From assembly GCA_017448795.1 (NCBI GenBank), contig JAFSKV010000037.1:1-46884 (forward strand): DNA of 46,884 bases, written 5' to 3'. The DNA comes from Synergistaceae bacterium. GTDB taxonomy: Bacteria; Synergistota; Synergistia; Synergistales; Aminobacteriaceae. Shown piece by piece: positions 38,569 to 46,884 of the stretch. The position numbers and the translations under genes are program-made. The notes below the pieces were generated by a model. It had not been told where the DNA came from. It did not search any database and was given only the letters and a program-made list of their open reading frames with translations. Every line of letters begins with the position of its first letter. Position 1 is the stretch's first letter.

Positions 38569-39564
38569 ATGCTTGAAGCTATACTTTCACCCGACAATCT
38601 CAACACAGCTTACGCAAAAGTAGCCCGCAACAAAGGCACTTACGGCATCGACGGCATGACCACTGAACAGCTCCTGCCATTCCTCGAAGCTCACGGCGAG
38701 TCTCTCAGGCAGTCCCTCCTTGACGGAACATATATTCCTCAGCCCGTCAGAGCCGTCAAAATCCCCAAAGGCAACGGCAAGTTCAGGACTCTCGGAATCC
38801 CAACGGCAATTGACAGGTTCATTCAGCGGGCAATCGTTCAGGTGCTTATGCCGCTGTATGAGGCTGTGTTCTCGGAGAACAGCTACGGCTTCAGGCCTGA
38901 AAGAGGAGTCGAGGATGCCGTGAAGAAATGTCTGCAATACTTCAACAGCGGTTACGATTGGGCGGTCGATATGGATCTGGAGAAGTTCTTTGACTCCGTG
39001 TGCCGCGAAAAATTGTTGCGGCTTCTTTTCCGTGATATTCATGATGAGCGGGTGCTGTACCTTCTGGGAGCCTACATAAATTCCGGGATTGTCGACAACG
39101 GAAGGCCTGTTCACTCTTCAGCCGGGATTCATCAGGGCGGGCCGTTATCTCCGCTTCTGGCTAATATCATGCTCAACGAGCTGGACAAGGAGCTTCTCAT
39201 GAGGCGGGAAAACTTCGTGCGCTATGCTGACGACATGATGATATTCTGCCGTAACAGGGCATCAGCATATCAGGCACTGAAGCATATTACCCCGTTCATT
39301 GGGAAAAGTTTGCTGCTGAGAATCAACGGCGGCAAAACGATTATAGCCCGCGCTGACAGCATAAAGTTTCTGGGTTACGGCTTCTTCAGGAGTGAGGACG
39401 GTTACAAGATAAAGATACATGAGGATTCTATAGCGAGGATGAAGCAGAGGGTCTCCTCATTTTCCGGCGACGGGGAAAAAGCCCGGCATTACGTAATAAG
39501 CTGGATGAGTCATTACAGGCTGGCCGATGCCTGGAAATTCATCGAGGACATATCACCCAAATAG
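38569..39564 (+). CDS. Group II intron-type reverse transcriptase, free-standing, next to cas1
   Basis: A 331-residue reverse transcriptase. It contains KIPKGNGKFRTLGIPTAIDR (RT2 region), NSYGFRPERGVEDAV, DMDLEKFFDSV (134-144), HQGGPLSPLLANI (188-200), VRYADDMMIF with the catalytic YADD (219-222) and KFLGYGF. A short C-terminal region, SWMSHYRLADAWKFI, recalls the group II maturase domain, but no endonuclease domain is present. No intron RNA domain V or VI was seen downstream, so it is not part of a complete intron. GAAAGGAGG precedes ATG 38569. Position between a type III array and cas1-cas2 suggests spacer acquisition from RNA, as shown for RT-Cas1 fusions. Here RT and Cas1 are separate genes with tmRNA between them. 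Confidence 0.9.
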   Translation: MLEAILSPDNLNTAYAKVARNKGTYGIDGMTTEQLLPFLEAHGESLRQSLLDGTYIPQPVRAVKIPKGNGKFRTLGIPTAIDRFIQRAIVQVLMPLYEAVFSENSYGFRPERGVEDAVKKCLQYFNSGYDWAVDMDLEKFFDSVCREKLLRLLFRDIHDERVLYLLGAYINSGIVDNGRPVHSSAGIHQGGPLSPLLANIMLNELDKELLMRRENFVRYADDMMIFCRNRASAYQALKHITPFIGKSLLLRINGGKTIIARADSIKFLGYGFFRSEDGYKIKIHEDSIARMKQRVSSFSGDGEKARHYVISWMSHYRLADAWKFIEDISPK

Positions 39565-39578
39565 CAGCTATATATCAC

Positions 39579-39925
39579 GGGGGCGACAGGATTTCGACGG
39601 CTCACGGAGGATACTAACGAGCAGGCCGGATTACGCCCGTAAATTCCGTAAACATTCCGGGCGAAAAATAACAGTCAACACTTACCAGATCGCGGCTTAG
39701 TGCCGTAAACGTCAGCGGGAAGATTTTCCGTCGGTCTACTGCTGTCATATTCCAGGCGGATACGCGCAAACTTTAGGCCTTGAAGTGCGCGGAAATAACA
39801 AGGGTCTTGGGAGGGATGAGGCCGTTTTCCGCCGCAGTCCCGACGACAACGAAAGCGAAAACTAAGCCTGTAGCAGCGTCATTATCTGCCAAAACCGGAC
39901 GGGAGTTCGATTCTCCCCGCCTCCA
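39579..39925 (+). ncRNA. ssrA: Transfer-messenger RNA (tmRNA)
   Basis: One-piece tmRNA that rescues stalled ribosomes. The 5' end GGGGGCGACAGGATTTCGAC and the 3' end with T arm GGGAGTTCGATTCTCCC and acceptor CGCCTCC plus A form the tRNA-like half. GGGGGCG pairs with CGCCTCC over seven positions with one wobble. CCA is not encoded. The tag frame that ends in GCG GCT TAG (39698-39700) reads TVNTYQIAA, a normal hydrophobic-Ala-Ala ending. In this frame no alanine resume codon is found; see findings. It lies 14 bases after the reverse transcriptase and 28 bases before cas1. Confidence 0.93.
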
Positions 39926-39953
39926 TTCTTCACACACAAAGGAGTCTTTCATC

Positions 39954-40955
39954 ATGGGAAAAACTTTGTACGTTTTCAGCTCGGCCACGCTCAAGCGCAA
40001 GGACAACACATTGATGCTGCAGACAAAGACTCACGGAACTAGCTACCTTCCTGTTGAAACTGTTGATGAGATTCTCGTGATGGGTGAAGCGGAAATCAAC
40101 AAGAGCCTTCTCGGACTCCTCAGCGGAAAGGGAATCGTCCTTCACTTCTTCGATCATTTCGGGAAATACACAGGCACTTACAGCCCGCCGGAAAGCAGAA
40201 ACTCAGGGCAGGTATTCCTTGCTCAGGCGGCTCATTGGCTGGACGAACGGAAACGTCATGAGCTTGCTGCGGCTTTCGTCATCGGGGCAATAGGCAACAT
40301 GATACGCCTGATAAAATATTACGGACGCAGACATGAGCATATAGACGCGGGGGAAATTCTCGGTTACCTGAAGCAATGTCTCGCTCAAGCTCCAGATACG
40401 CCGGATGTTCAGGCTCTGATGGGAATTGAGGGGGCAGCAAGAAATATGTACTACAAGTTTTTCGACATGATGATTACGGATCAAGACTTCAGAATCGGCA
40501 AGAGAGTCAGAAGACCTCCCAATAACATAATGAATGCCATGATAAGTTTCGTGAACTCTTTATGTTACTCGGCGGTCTTGACGCAGATTTATCACACTCA
40601 CCTTGACCCGCGTATCAGCTTCCTTCATTCACCGTCAGACAGACGCATAAGCCTCAACCTTGACATCTCAGAAATCTTCAAGCCCGTTCTCGCTGACCGG
40701 TTAATATTCTCGCTGGTCAACAGGAAGATGATAAAGTCGTCCGGTTTTGAGCAGGCAGGAGAAGGCATTTACGCTTCAGAGAACGCCCGCAGGATAATTA
40801 TCACTGAGTGGGAAAAATCTTTGCGCGGTGTGATCACGTATCCTTCTGAGGGTCATAAAATGGGCTGGCGCAGAATCATACGAACGGAAGCTCTCAACGT
40901 CCAGAAATATATCACTGAGGGCCTGCCGTATGAGCCATTCATTCACAGGTGGTAG
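39954..40955 (+). CDS. cas1: CRISPR integrase Cas1
   Basis: Cas1 integrates new spacers together with Cas2. The 333-residue protein starts LYVFSSATLKRKDNTLML, with VDEILVMGEAEINKSLLGLL in the beta domain. The metal ligands appear as Glu in MGIEGAARNMYY, His in SFLHSPSD and Asp in SLNLDISEIFKP. It is of the kind found with type I-B and type III systems. ATG 39954 follows AAAGGAGTC, and an upstream in-frame extension runs back into tmRNA and is rejected. cas2 follows after 10 bases. Confidence 0.95.
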   Translation: MGKTLYVFSSATLKRKDNTLMLQTKTHGTSYLPVETVDEILVMGEAEINKSLLGLLSGKGIVLHFFDHFGKYTGTYSPPESRNSGQVFLAQAAHWLDERKRHELAAAFVIGAIGNMIRLIKYYGRRHEHIDAGEILGYLKQCLAQAPDTPDVQALMGIEGAARNMYYKFFDMMITDQDFRIGKRVRRPPNNIMNAMISFVNSLCYSAVLTQIYHTHLDPRISFLHSPSDRRISLNLDISEIFKPVLADRLIFSLVNRKMIKSSGFEQAGEGIYASENARRIIITEWEKSLRGVITYPSEGHKMGWRRIIRTEALNVQKYITEGLPYEPFIHRW

Positions 40956-40965
40956 GGGGGATAAC

Positions 40966-41235
40966 ATGTTCGTGATTATGGTCTACGATGTGAACATAAA
41001 GCGTGCCGCAAAAGTGCTGAAGGTTTCACGGCGTTATCGTTCGTGGGTGCAGAACAGCGTTTTTGAAGGCGAGATTACACCGGGAAAGCTCAAATTATTG
41101 AAGCGTGAGCTGGGCAAAACAATTGATGAGGCAGAAGACAGTGTATTATTCTACATCTGGCACTTCAAGAATTATGCCTGCCTGGAATGTCTCGGAATGA
41201 ACAAGGGACTCATTGATGAAAACGGGCTGATATGA
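40966..41235 (+). CDS. cas2: CRISPR adaptation protein Cas2
   Basis: An 89-residue Cas2 beginning MFVIMVYDVNIKRAAKVLK, the ferredoxin-like strand with the conserved Asp, then RRYRSWVQNSVFEGEIT, a strong family signature. It is the structural partner of Cas1 in spacer integration. ATG 40966 follows GGTAGGGGGG. About 60 bases separate it from the convergent restriction operon. Confidence 0.95.
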   Translation: MFVIMVYDVNIKRAAKVLKVSRRYRSWVQNSVFEGEITPGKLKLLKRELGKTIDEAEDSVLFYIWHFKNYACLECLGMNKGLIDENGLI

Positions 41236-41296
41236 TCCTGCGCGCTAGTATTGCACATGAAAGGACGGCGGAGGACTTCAGGCAAATCCGGCATCA

Positions 41297-42016
41297 TCAC
41301 TTCCCCAAATGCTCCAAGGGCATATCCGTCAAAATCTGTTTCGCCTGCCTCCAAGAAGGATAATATTTGTCCAGAAGACTCCTGAAACGGTTTGTGTGAT
41401 TCTTTTCCAGCAGGTGAACAAGCTCATGCGTCAGCACATATTCGAGGCACTCAACAGGCTTCTTCACGAGCTGAAGGTTTATCAGTATGCTTCTTCTTGA
41501 GATGTTGCACGAACCCCAGCGCGTTTTCATGTTCCTCACATTGCAGGCACTTGACCTCACGCCGACCCTCGCCTCGCATTCCGGCAGCAGTACACACAGC
41601 ATCCTCTTCAGCTCACTACGATACCATTCTGTGAGAAGGTGCTTGCGTCTCTCAACGGGAGTCCCTTCCGGCACTGTCATGATGATTCTGTTGGGGACGG
41701 TCTGAATTTCGCTCCTTCTGCCCCCGCAGACAACTTGCAGCATATGAGGCACTCCCCAGAAATAGCAGGTCTCGCCCGACACATATTCACGTTCTGACTG
41801 GCGGAACTGTCTGCGCATACGCTCGCGTGCTTTTGTGATCTCTGGAATCTTGCGGAGGATGAAGTTCTTGATGAGCTGGTCGGGAGTCCCGGCGGGCGCG
41901 CTCACTGTTATATCACCGTCAGGAGGGCTTACCCTGATGTACATATTCTTCTGGCCGCGGTGTTCCGTTACGTGTACTGCGAAATCTCCGGCCATGATTA
42001 TTTTCTCAGCTGTCAT
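41297..42016 (-). CDS. YgjP-like metallopeptidase of the type I restriction operon
   Basis: A 239-residue protein of the YgjP/M48-like group. KTRWGSCNISRRSILINLQL is followed by the zinc motif LTHELVHLLEKNH (HExxH plus a third histidine). Such genes commonly travel with type I restriction-modification operons, where their role is unclear. The start overlaps the end of hsdR by 11 bases, so it is the last gene of hsdM-hsdS-hsdR. An internal zinc-peptidase architecture with no signal peptide points to the cytoplasm. Confidence 0.9.
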   Translation of the reverse strand: MTAEKIIMAGDFAVHVTEHRGQKNMYIRVSPPDGDITVSAPAGTPDQLIKNFILRKIPEITKARERMRRQFRQSEREYVSGETCYFWGVPHMLQVVCGGRRSEIQTVPNRIIMTVPEGTPVERRKHLLTEWYRSELKRMLCVLLPECEARVGVRSSACNVRNMKTRWGSCNISRRSILINLQLVKKPVECLEYVLTHELVHLLEKNHTNRFRSLLDKYYPSWRQAKQILTDMPLEHLGK

Positions 42017-45000
42017 ACTCAGGCTGTACCTTCACGATCTCAAATATTGCTTTCGTCTCCTTTATCGCCGTGTCTCGTTTCCTTCCTGATGCCATCAACA
42101 CGCCGTAAATGCTTTGACGTATCTGCTGTGATTTCTGCTGATTTTCCCGGAAGCCTGACTCTTTGCTCGCCCATATTGCCCCGTCAACCTTCAGCGTCAA
42201 ATCCTCGTCCCCGTCAAAGTAATCATATATGGCACAGCGGGCAGGACTCCCCTCTATGGATTCAGGGCGGCCCCTTTCAGGGTGGAGGACTTTCCGCGCC
42301 AGCTCGGTAACTTCAGCGAGATATTCCGCGTAACCGACAGCCTCATTCTTCCGGCGTTCAATCAGGGCGGCAAGCATCGCGGACAATCTCCCGTAATATA
42401 CCGCGTTCGTGTTCATCCTCCGGGCTATCTCGTACTTGATATTATTCTCGATCACTTCAGGCTTTGCTGAGTCATCGCAATTTATCCCGCTCAGGATTTC
42501 GGAAGGCGCTGGACTTTTCCCGTCAGCAAGAAGCTCAACAAGCGACATTTCAGACAGCCCGCTAATTTTTCTCGACTCTTCCGCGTGAATGTACGTGTTC
42601 AGAATATAGCGCATGTCAGCCTCGTACGCTTTCAGGTCAGCGTAATCACAGCTCGCCAGCATGACCAAGTGCTTTATCCTGCTGTACTCCCGGATGTCCC
42701 GCCTGATTCCGTCAACCTCATCCGCCGTGTAGCCGTAATGAGACTCTAACCTGTCGCTGCAATGTGAGAACGAACGCACAGCGCAGGCCGTCAGCTTGTA
42801 CAGGTTAGCGCGCTCCGTCTGCCTCTCATCACAGCAGAAATACTCTATGTAGCCCGAGTCATTCCGGGAATCCCTCACCTGAGACAGCAAATCCTCAAGC
42901 CCCCTGAGGCTCCCGCGCATCTCAGCTTCAGCCTCATCATACGCGCCTCTCAGGAAGCCCTCGACATCCTCCTTGTCGTACATGTCAAACGCGCACGAGG
43001 TGTAATCCCTCACCGCCGACTCTATGTTCCTGAACAAGTCCATGTAGTCCACAATGTAGCCGTAATCCTTATCATCGCCGTCTGTCCTGTTGACCCTGCA
43101 TATTGCCTGAAACAGGTCGTGATCCCTCATGCTCTTGTCGATGTATAAATATGTCGCGTGGGGAGCATCGAAGCCGGTAAGCAGCTTGTCTACAACTATC
43201 AGCAGCTTCATCTGCGCGGGCGTTTCCTTGAAGGCTCTCTTTGCGGACTCCTCGAATTTTTCCGGGCTTTGTCCGTCCAGCATACGCTCATAGATTCGCT
43301 TCTTGTACTCTTCCTCGCTGGTCTGGCTGGTGTCTGACGCTGACGTTCTCACGCTTCTTTCTGACGGCTCATAGGACGTAACCACCGCGCATTTCGTGAA
43401 GCCCCTTGCCTGGAATATCTCCCAGTACCTGCAAGCCTCGTATATGCTACCGGCGACAAGAATAGCGTTCCCACTGTCGTTCGAGAGCCTCGGCTTTGTG
43501 GCCATGTCAAATATTATGTCTGTCGCGATGACTTCAAGGCGTTCACGTGCGCTGTATAACTTGCTGAGAGTCGCCCAGCTGAGTTTGAGCTTGTTACGTG
43601 CGTGTTCGGTCAGCCCGCGAGTCTTTATGTCGAAGAACGCATCAATCTTCCCCGGATTCGTCATGTACTGCTCAACATCCCGTGCCTCATAACGCAAATC
43701 AACAACAACGCCGTCATTCACCGCCTCGTTGAACTTGTACGTGTGAATATACGCCCCGAATGTAGCGAGGCTCGTGGGCTTGTCGGATTTCAGCAGGGGA
43801 GTCCCGGTGAAGCCGATCAACTTTGCGTGAGGCATCAACCTTTTCATGGCCTGGTGAAGTTTCCCCGACTGAGTCCTGTGGCACTCGTCAATGAAGGCGA
43901 TGATGTTTCCTTTTGCCGCGTAATCCTTCGGGAGGCCGTCAAGAAGCTGGCGTGTGTAAAGCTCGATGTCAGACTGGCTTCCTGCGTTGTGTCCGTACTT
44001 GTGTATCAGCGAGCAGATGATGAAGTCTGTGTGATTGTTCAGGATGCCGCGCAAATCAGCCCCGCTTTTCGCACGCCTCACGTGTTTTTCCCCAGCGTCA
44101 TGGAACACTCCCGCAATCTGCTTGTCCAGCTCCTCACGGTCAGTTATGATTACGACCCTCCCGTCATCGATGTGCTCGCGTATCCACCGGGCAAGCCACA
44201 CCATGATGAGCGATTTCCCGGAGCCTTGAGTGTTCCAGATTATCCCGCCCTCGCCCTGAAGTATCCGGGTCTGCGCAGCCCTCACCGCAAAATACTGGTT
44301 ATGCCTCGCAATCTTCTTCCGTCCCGCGTCAAAGATGATGAAGTCATGAATCAGGTTGAGGAATCTCTCAGGCTGGCACAACGATATGATTCCGTCCCGC
44401 AGAATATCCCTCTCTCGTGCCTGCTCACGGCGGACTCTCTTCGACAGTGAGTCTTCAGCGTTATCATCCTCGCGCCACGCCAGATAATATTTCTCCGGGG
44501 TCTCAATCACTCCGTAGCGCAAACCCTGAGAGCCATTCCCGGCCATGAGAATCTGCACCGTGCTGAAGAAGCCCTGTATGCAGTCGCGGCTCTGGTTGCG
44601 TATCATCTGCCTTATGCCCTCGCCGACAGACACGCGGGAATTTTTCAGCTCAATCATCCCCAATGCTATACCGTTCACGTAAAGCACAAGATCCGGGCGT
44701 TTAGTTGCGTTCATGGAGATGGTAACTTCTTCGGCAAGCTGAAAGTTATTCCTGCCGGGGTGTTCCCAGTCGATATATTTCACTGTAACGTCATGGCCGG
44801 CTTTGTCCCTCACGCCCTGGTCGCCGTAACGCAGGAGCTCGTAGACTTTCCTGTTGAGCTGGTAGAGTGAGAGGCTCTGATTCCCGGCGGAGCTGTTGAG
44901 GTCGTCAATTGCGCGTGTGATTGCGGAGGGGGTATATCCGTGTGAGGTGAGATATTCGCGCAGGAGGGCATCAATGACGGGCTTGTTGCTGAAATTTTCG

Positions 45001-45080
45001 CGGCTGCCGAGGAAGTGATAATGCAGGTCATCGATCAGCCAGTGTTTCACGCGTTGCTGTAGCTGGCGTTCAGTTTCCAT
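42006..45080 (-). CDS. hsdR: Type I restriction enzyme, R subunit
   Basis: HsdR translocates and cuts unmodified DNA. This 1024-residue protein has the nuclease domain near the start, with RPDLVLYVNGIALGMIELK (PD...ELK pattern). The helicase part follows: TQGSGKSLIMVWLA (Walker A), FIDECHRTQ (DECH box), GFTGTPLL (motif III) and INTRTDG-like motif VI as CRVNRTDGD. A helical C-terminal domain for HsdM contact closes it. I use ATG 45080, where family similarity (METERQLQQRV) starts; a start at 45113 within hsdS is possible. The overlap with hsdS is 11 bases. Confidence 0.95.
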   Translation of the reverse strand: METERQLQQRVKHWLIDDLHYHFLGSRENFSNKPVIDALLREYLTSHGYTPSAITRAIDDLNSSAGNQSLSLYQLNRKVYELLRYGDQGVRDKAGHDVTVKYIDWEHPGRNNFQLAEEVTISMNATKRPDLVLYVNGIALGMIELKNSRVSVGEGIRQMIRNQSRDCIQGFFSTVQILMAGNGSQGLRYGVIETPEKYYLAWREDDNAEDSLSKRVRREQARERDILRDGIISLCQPERFLNLIHDFIIFDAGRKKIARHNQYFAVRAAQTRILQGEGGIIWNTQGSGKSLIMVWLARWIREHIDDGRVVIITDREELDKQIAGVFHDAGEKHVRRAKSGADLRGILNNHTDFIICSLIHKYGHNAGSQSDIELYTRQLLDGLPKDYAAKGNIIAFIDECHRTQSGKLHQAMKRLMPHAKLIGFTGTPLLKSDKPTSLATFGAYIHTYKFNEAVNDGVVVDLRYEARDVEQYMTNPGKIDAFFDIKTRGLTEHARNKLKLSWATLSKLYSARERLEVIATDIIFDMATKPRLSNDSGNAILVAGSIYEACRYWEIFQARGFTKCAVVTSYEPSERSVRTSASDTSQTSEEEYKKRIYERMLDGQSPEKFEESAKRAFKETPAQMKLLIVVDKLLTGFDAPHATYLYIDKSMRDHDLFQAICRVNRTDGDDKDYGYIVDYMDLFRNIESAVRDYTSCAFDMYDKEDVEGFLRGAYDEAEAEMRGSLRGLEDLLSQVRDSRNDSGYIEYFCCDERQTERANLYKLTACAVRSFSHCSDRLESHYGYTADEVDGIRRDIREYSRIKHLVMLASCDYADLKAYEADMRYILNTYIHAEESRKISGLSEMSLVELLADGKSPAPSEILSGINCDDSAKPEVIENNIKYEIARRMNTNAVYYGRLSAMLAALIERRKNEAVGYAEYLAEVTELARKVLHPERGRPESIEGSPARCAIYDYFDGDEDLTLKVDGAIWASKESGFRENQQKSQQIRQSIYGVLMASGRKRDTAIKETKAIFEIVKVQPEYDS

Positions 45081-46290
45081 GTGTGAGTCGCACCTTTCCT
45101 GTGAGTAGGTCATTCATTGCGCCGTCGCGTATCTGTGAGATTTTGAGGCGTTCGGCTTCGAGGGAAGATATTTCGGTGTCGAGGGCTGTGAGTGTGTCGG
45201 CGATTGCTGTTTGTTCCTGGAGCGTGGGGTAATGTACTGCGATTTTCGAGAGACCTTTTGCGTTAATGTGCATGATAGAAATTCCTTGAGCAATCTCCGA
45301 AATTTGCCTGTTGATGACATGATTTATTGCATAGCTCAGAAATCTACCGTCAAGTTTGTCCGTTCTGAAAATGTGCAAATCTCCAGCAAGAACAACGCCA
45401 GGTATCATAACGCACGTAGCTCTTGAGATGTCTTCAGCTGTCTCACCTGACGCAGGGATAATCACATCCCCAACAGTGCTGTAACATTGAGCCTTTGCTT
45501 TGCGCTGTGTATGTTTCTGAACACTGTACGTAACTTCCTTGTAGGTTGTATATAGTTCCCCGTACAAAATCATTGGTGTACCTGAAGCGGAAATATCAGC
45601 CTTTGAGAATGGTGCTCCCTTAGTGAACGTTCCAATTTCCCCCAACCTCCTCACCTCCCACTCACCGCAAAACCCCTCCAGCCTCGTGCGCCCGCTCATC
45701 AGGTCATCAAGCGCGCCGTCCCGGATGGCTTTCTTCTTGGCGATGAGCTCCGTGAGGTTGGTGATGTGCCTGTCGAACACTGCGAGGGTGTCGGCTATGG
45801 CGGTTTGTTCTTCGAGGGGGGGCAGGGGGATTTTGATTTTCTTTGCGTTTTTTATCGTGAATGTTCCCACCGTTGTAAAATCGCAAAAGCTAACTATTTG
45901 AGCTTGAACAGTTGCCGACAAAAATAGATAGTACAAAAATTTGGGATTGATATCCTTGCTTTGCTTCACCCAAATTATATTACCATCTTTGAAGTACAAT
46001 TTTTCATCCGTCTCTACGATAAACGGAAGTCCTATAGTGCCGACTCCTGTTACCAATAAATCGCCCTTCTTCACTTCTCCTGATACAGCTATTTTTTTCC
46101 TGTAAGTATCCTCAGAAATAAATAACTTGTCTCTTTGTTCTATTCCGGCATGGAAATTTGCAATATCTCGCGTCCTCAAAAAAGGAATGCCCGATTTTTT
46201 CCACTCGGATTCAAAGACTCGTTTGCTTGATGTTATTTCACACTTAGAGCCAAGCAAAATAACCTCCCAATCAGCCGGATAACTCACCAT
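45070..46290 (-). CDS. hsdS: Type I restriction-modification specificity subunit
   Basis: HsdS chooses the DNA target of the complex. The 406-residue protein has the usual two-fold layout: two variable target-recognition domains, each followed by a conserved helical spacer. The spacers begin PPLEEQTAIADTLAVFD and PTLQEQTAIADTLTALD and end in IRDGALDDLMSG and IRDGAMNDLLTG. Their near identity would allow recombination that swaps half-specificities. The start, ATG 46290, overlaps hsdM by seven bases. Confidence 0.95.
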   Translation of the reverse strand: MVSYPADWEVILLGSKCEITSSKRVFESEWKKSGIPFLRTRDIANFHAGIEQRDKLFISEDTYRKKIAVSGEVKKGDLLVTGVGTIGLPFIVETDEKLYFKDGNIIWVKQSKDINPKFLYYLFLSATVQAQIVSFCDFTTVGTFTIKNAKKIKIPLPPLEEQTAIADTLAVFDRHITNLTELIAKKKAIRDGALDDLMSGRTRLEGFCGEWEVRRLGEIGTFTKGAPFSKADISASGTPMILYGELYTTYKEVTYSVQKHTQRKAKAQCYSTVGDVIIPASGETAEDISRATCVMIPGVVLAGDLHIFRTDKLDGRFLSYAINHVINRQISEIAQGISIMHINAKGLSKIAVHYPTLQEQTAIADTLTALDTEISSLEAERLKISQIRDGAMNDLLTGKVRLTHGN

Positions 46291-46884
46291 CTGTAGCCCA
46301 TCCTCCCCAATGCATCACGCACAGCTTCCCGCGCCCCGTCCGCATCACTCTCAATCTCACCGAGAGTCCGCCCGTACCTCTCCGCAATCATCATCAGACG
46401 CGACAGACTGGCATTCAGGACGCTCTCAACCTCGCCCAGAATATCCCGCCTCAGCCTCGCCGACCATTTCGACTCGAACAGAAGCCGCTTGATTTCCCCG
46501 ACGCTCAACTCAGCGTATTTCTTCATGACCGCATCGTCAAGCTCTTTGCGGAGTCGCCAGGCCTTCCGTGATAGCTCTCTGGCTTCGTCCTCCTTGCGTG
46601 ATATGGACTCCTGTGTCTCAGGCGGCAGTTCTCCGTCAGGGTCTGACTCTCCTCGTAGGTCTTCAATCTCAGAACGGAGGCATTCTGTTTCGTCCGCTAA
46701 TGCTTCGAGCTCGCTGGCTTCCCTCTGGAAATATTCCCTCTCTATGATTTCACGCGGGATTAATTCGCCGTCAAAGCCTGTGAGTTTCCCCTTCTTGTCG
46801 CGCTGGCAGGATATTCCGCGCCCTGCCTCCCAGCCGTCAGCCCGTATCACGAAAACGTCATCCTGCATTGCCTCGTTCCAGTAA
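46284..46884 (-). CDS. hsdM: Type I restriction-modification methyltransferase subunit, C-terminal part
   Basis: Only the last about 200 residues are inside the window; the gene continues past its right edge. The visible part has ADGWEAGRGISCQRDKKGK, FDGELIPREIIEREYF, a charged coiled-coil segment (about 75-110 of the visible part) and LLFESKWSARLRRDILGEVE. These fit the C-terminal helical region of HsdM that contacts HsdS, and the position just upstream of hsdS with a seven-base overlap agrees. The catalytic NPPF/Y motif would be outside the window and cannot be checked. Confidence 0.85.
   Translation of the reverse strand, partial: YWNEAMQDDVFVIRADGWEAGRGISCQRDKKGKLTGFDGELIPREIIEREYFQREASELEALADETECLRSEIEDLRGESDPDGELPPETQESISRKEDEARELSRKAWRLRKELDDAVMKKYAELSVGEIKRLLFESKWSARLRRDILGEVESVLNASLSRLMMIAERYGRTLGEIESDADGAREAVRDALGRMGYRW

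Noticed and set aside
39565-39578. Group II intron RNA end after the reverse transcriptase
   Set aside because: Only 14 bases lie before tmRNA and no domain V hairpin is seen, so the RT is not within a complete intron.
39780-39953. N-terminal extension of Cas1
   Set aside because: The extension is tmRNA sequence; Cas1 similarity starts at 39954.
43602-44450. Plus-strand 282-codon open frame
   Set aside because: Antisense to the helicase motifs of hsdR; no ribosome site or domain.

Overview
This window comes from a bacterium of moderately high GC content with a Gram-negative-like envelope: it encodes SPII lipoproteins, exported proteins and ordinary peptidoglycan genes. The overall look is compatible with an anaerobe such as a member of Synergistota, but that placement is a guess from gene style. 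No marker here settles it.

Positions 1-20,000 are mostly housekeeping and accessory chromosome. A tRNA-Pro is followed by a radical SAM/SPASM gene broken by a 13-G run, then the cell-wall cluster murD-ftsW-murG. Next come a very large exported protein (a degenerate M23 domain plus about nine Ig-like repeats), two flavodoxins (one exported), a TPP-riboswitch operon thiT-cbiA, and two related lipoproteins. A P1B metal ATPase, a LysR regulator with two tiny upstream genes, and an exported alpha/beta hydrolase complete the region.

Positions 19,700-41,300 are a type III-B CRISPR-Cas locus with unusual partners. On the minus strand, four tightly packed genes encode a CARF-HD protein, a 1437-residue single-chain RNA polymerase joining beta-like and beta'-like cores, an acidic protein of unknown function, and a sigma-54-activator-like AAA+ ATPase with an altered GAFTGA loop and no DNA-binding domain. 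On the plus strand come cas6, a CARF-RelE (Cami1-like) gene, the complete cmr1-6 operon (Cas10 with GGDD but no HD domain), a cluster of micro-ORFs, a three-spacer array, a small exported glycine-zipper protein, a group II-type reverse transcriptase, tmRNA, cas1 and cas2. The likely logic, by inference, is that target RNA binding by Cmr makes Cas10 synthesise cyclic oligoadenylate. The two CARF proteins would sense it, and the polymerase/AAA+ pair would be a further output or regulatory branch. The cmr operon and the array share an upstream element of about 122 bp. The micro-ORF operon and the glycine-zipper gene share a second, different promoter block.

Positions 41,300-46,884 carry a type I restriction-modification operon (hsdM, hsdS, hsdR and a YgjP-like metallopeptidase), so the right half of the window is a defence island. 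The strongest candidate for an undescribed system is the CARF-HD / fused mini-RNA polymerase / acidic protein / AAA+ operon beside the type III-B locus.
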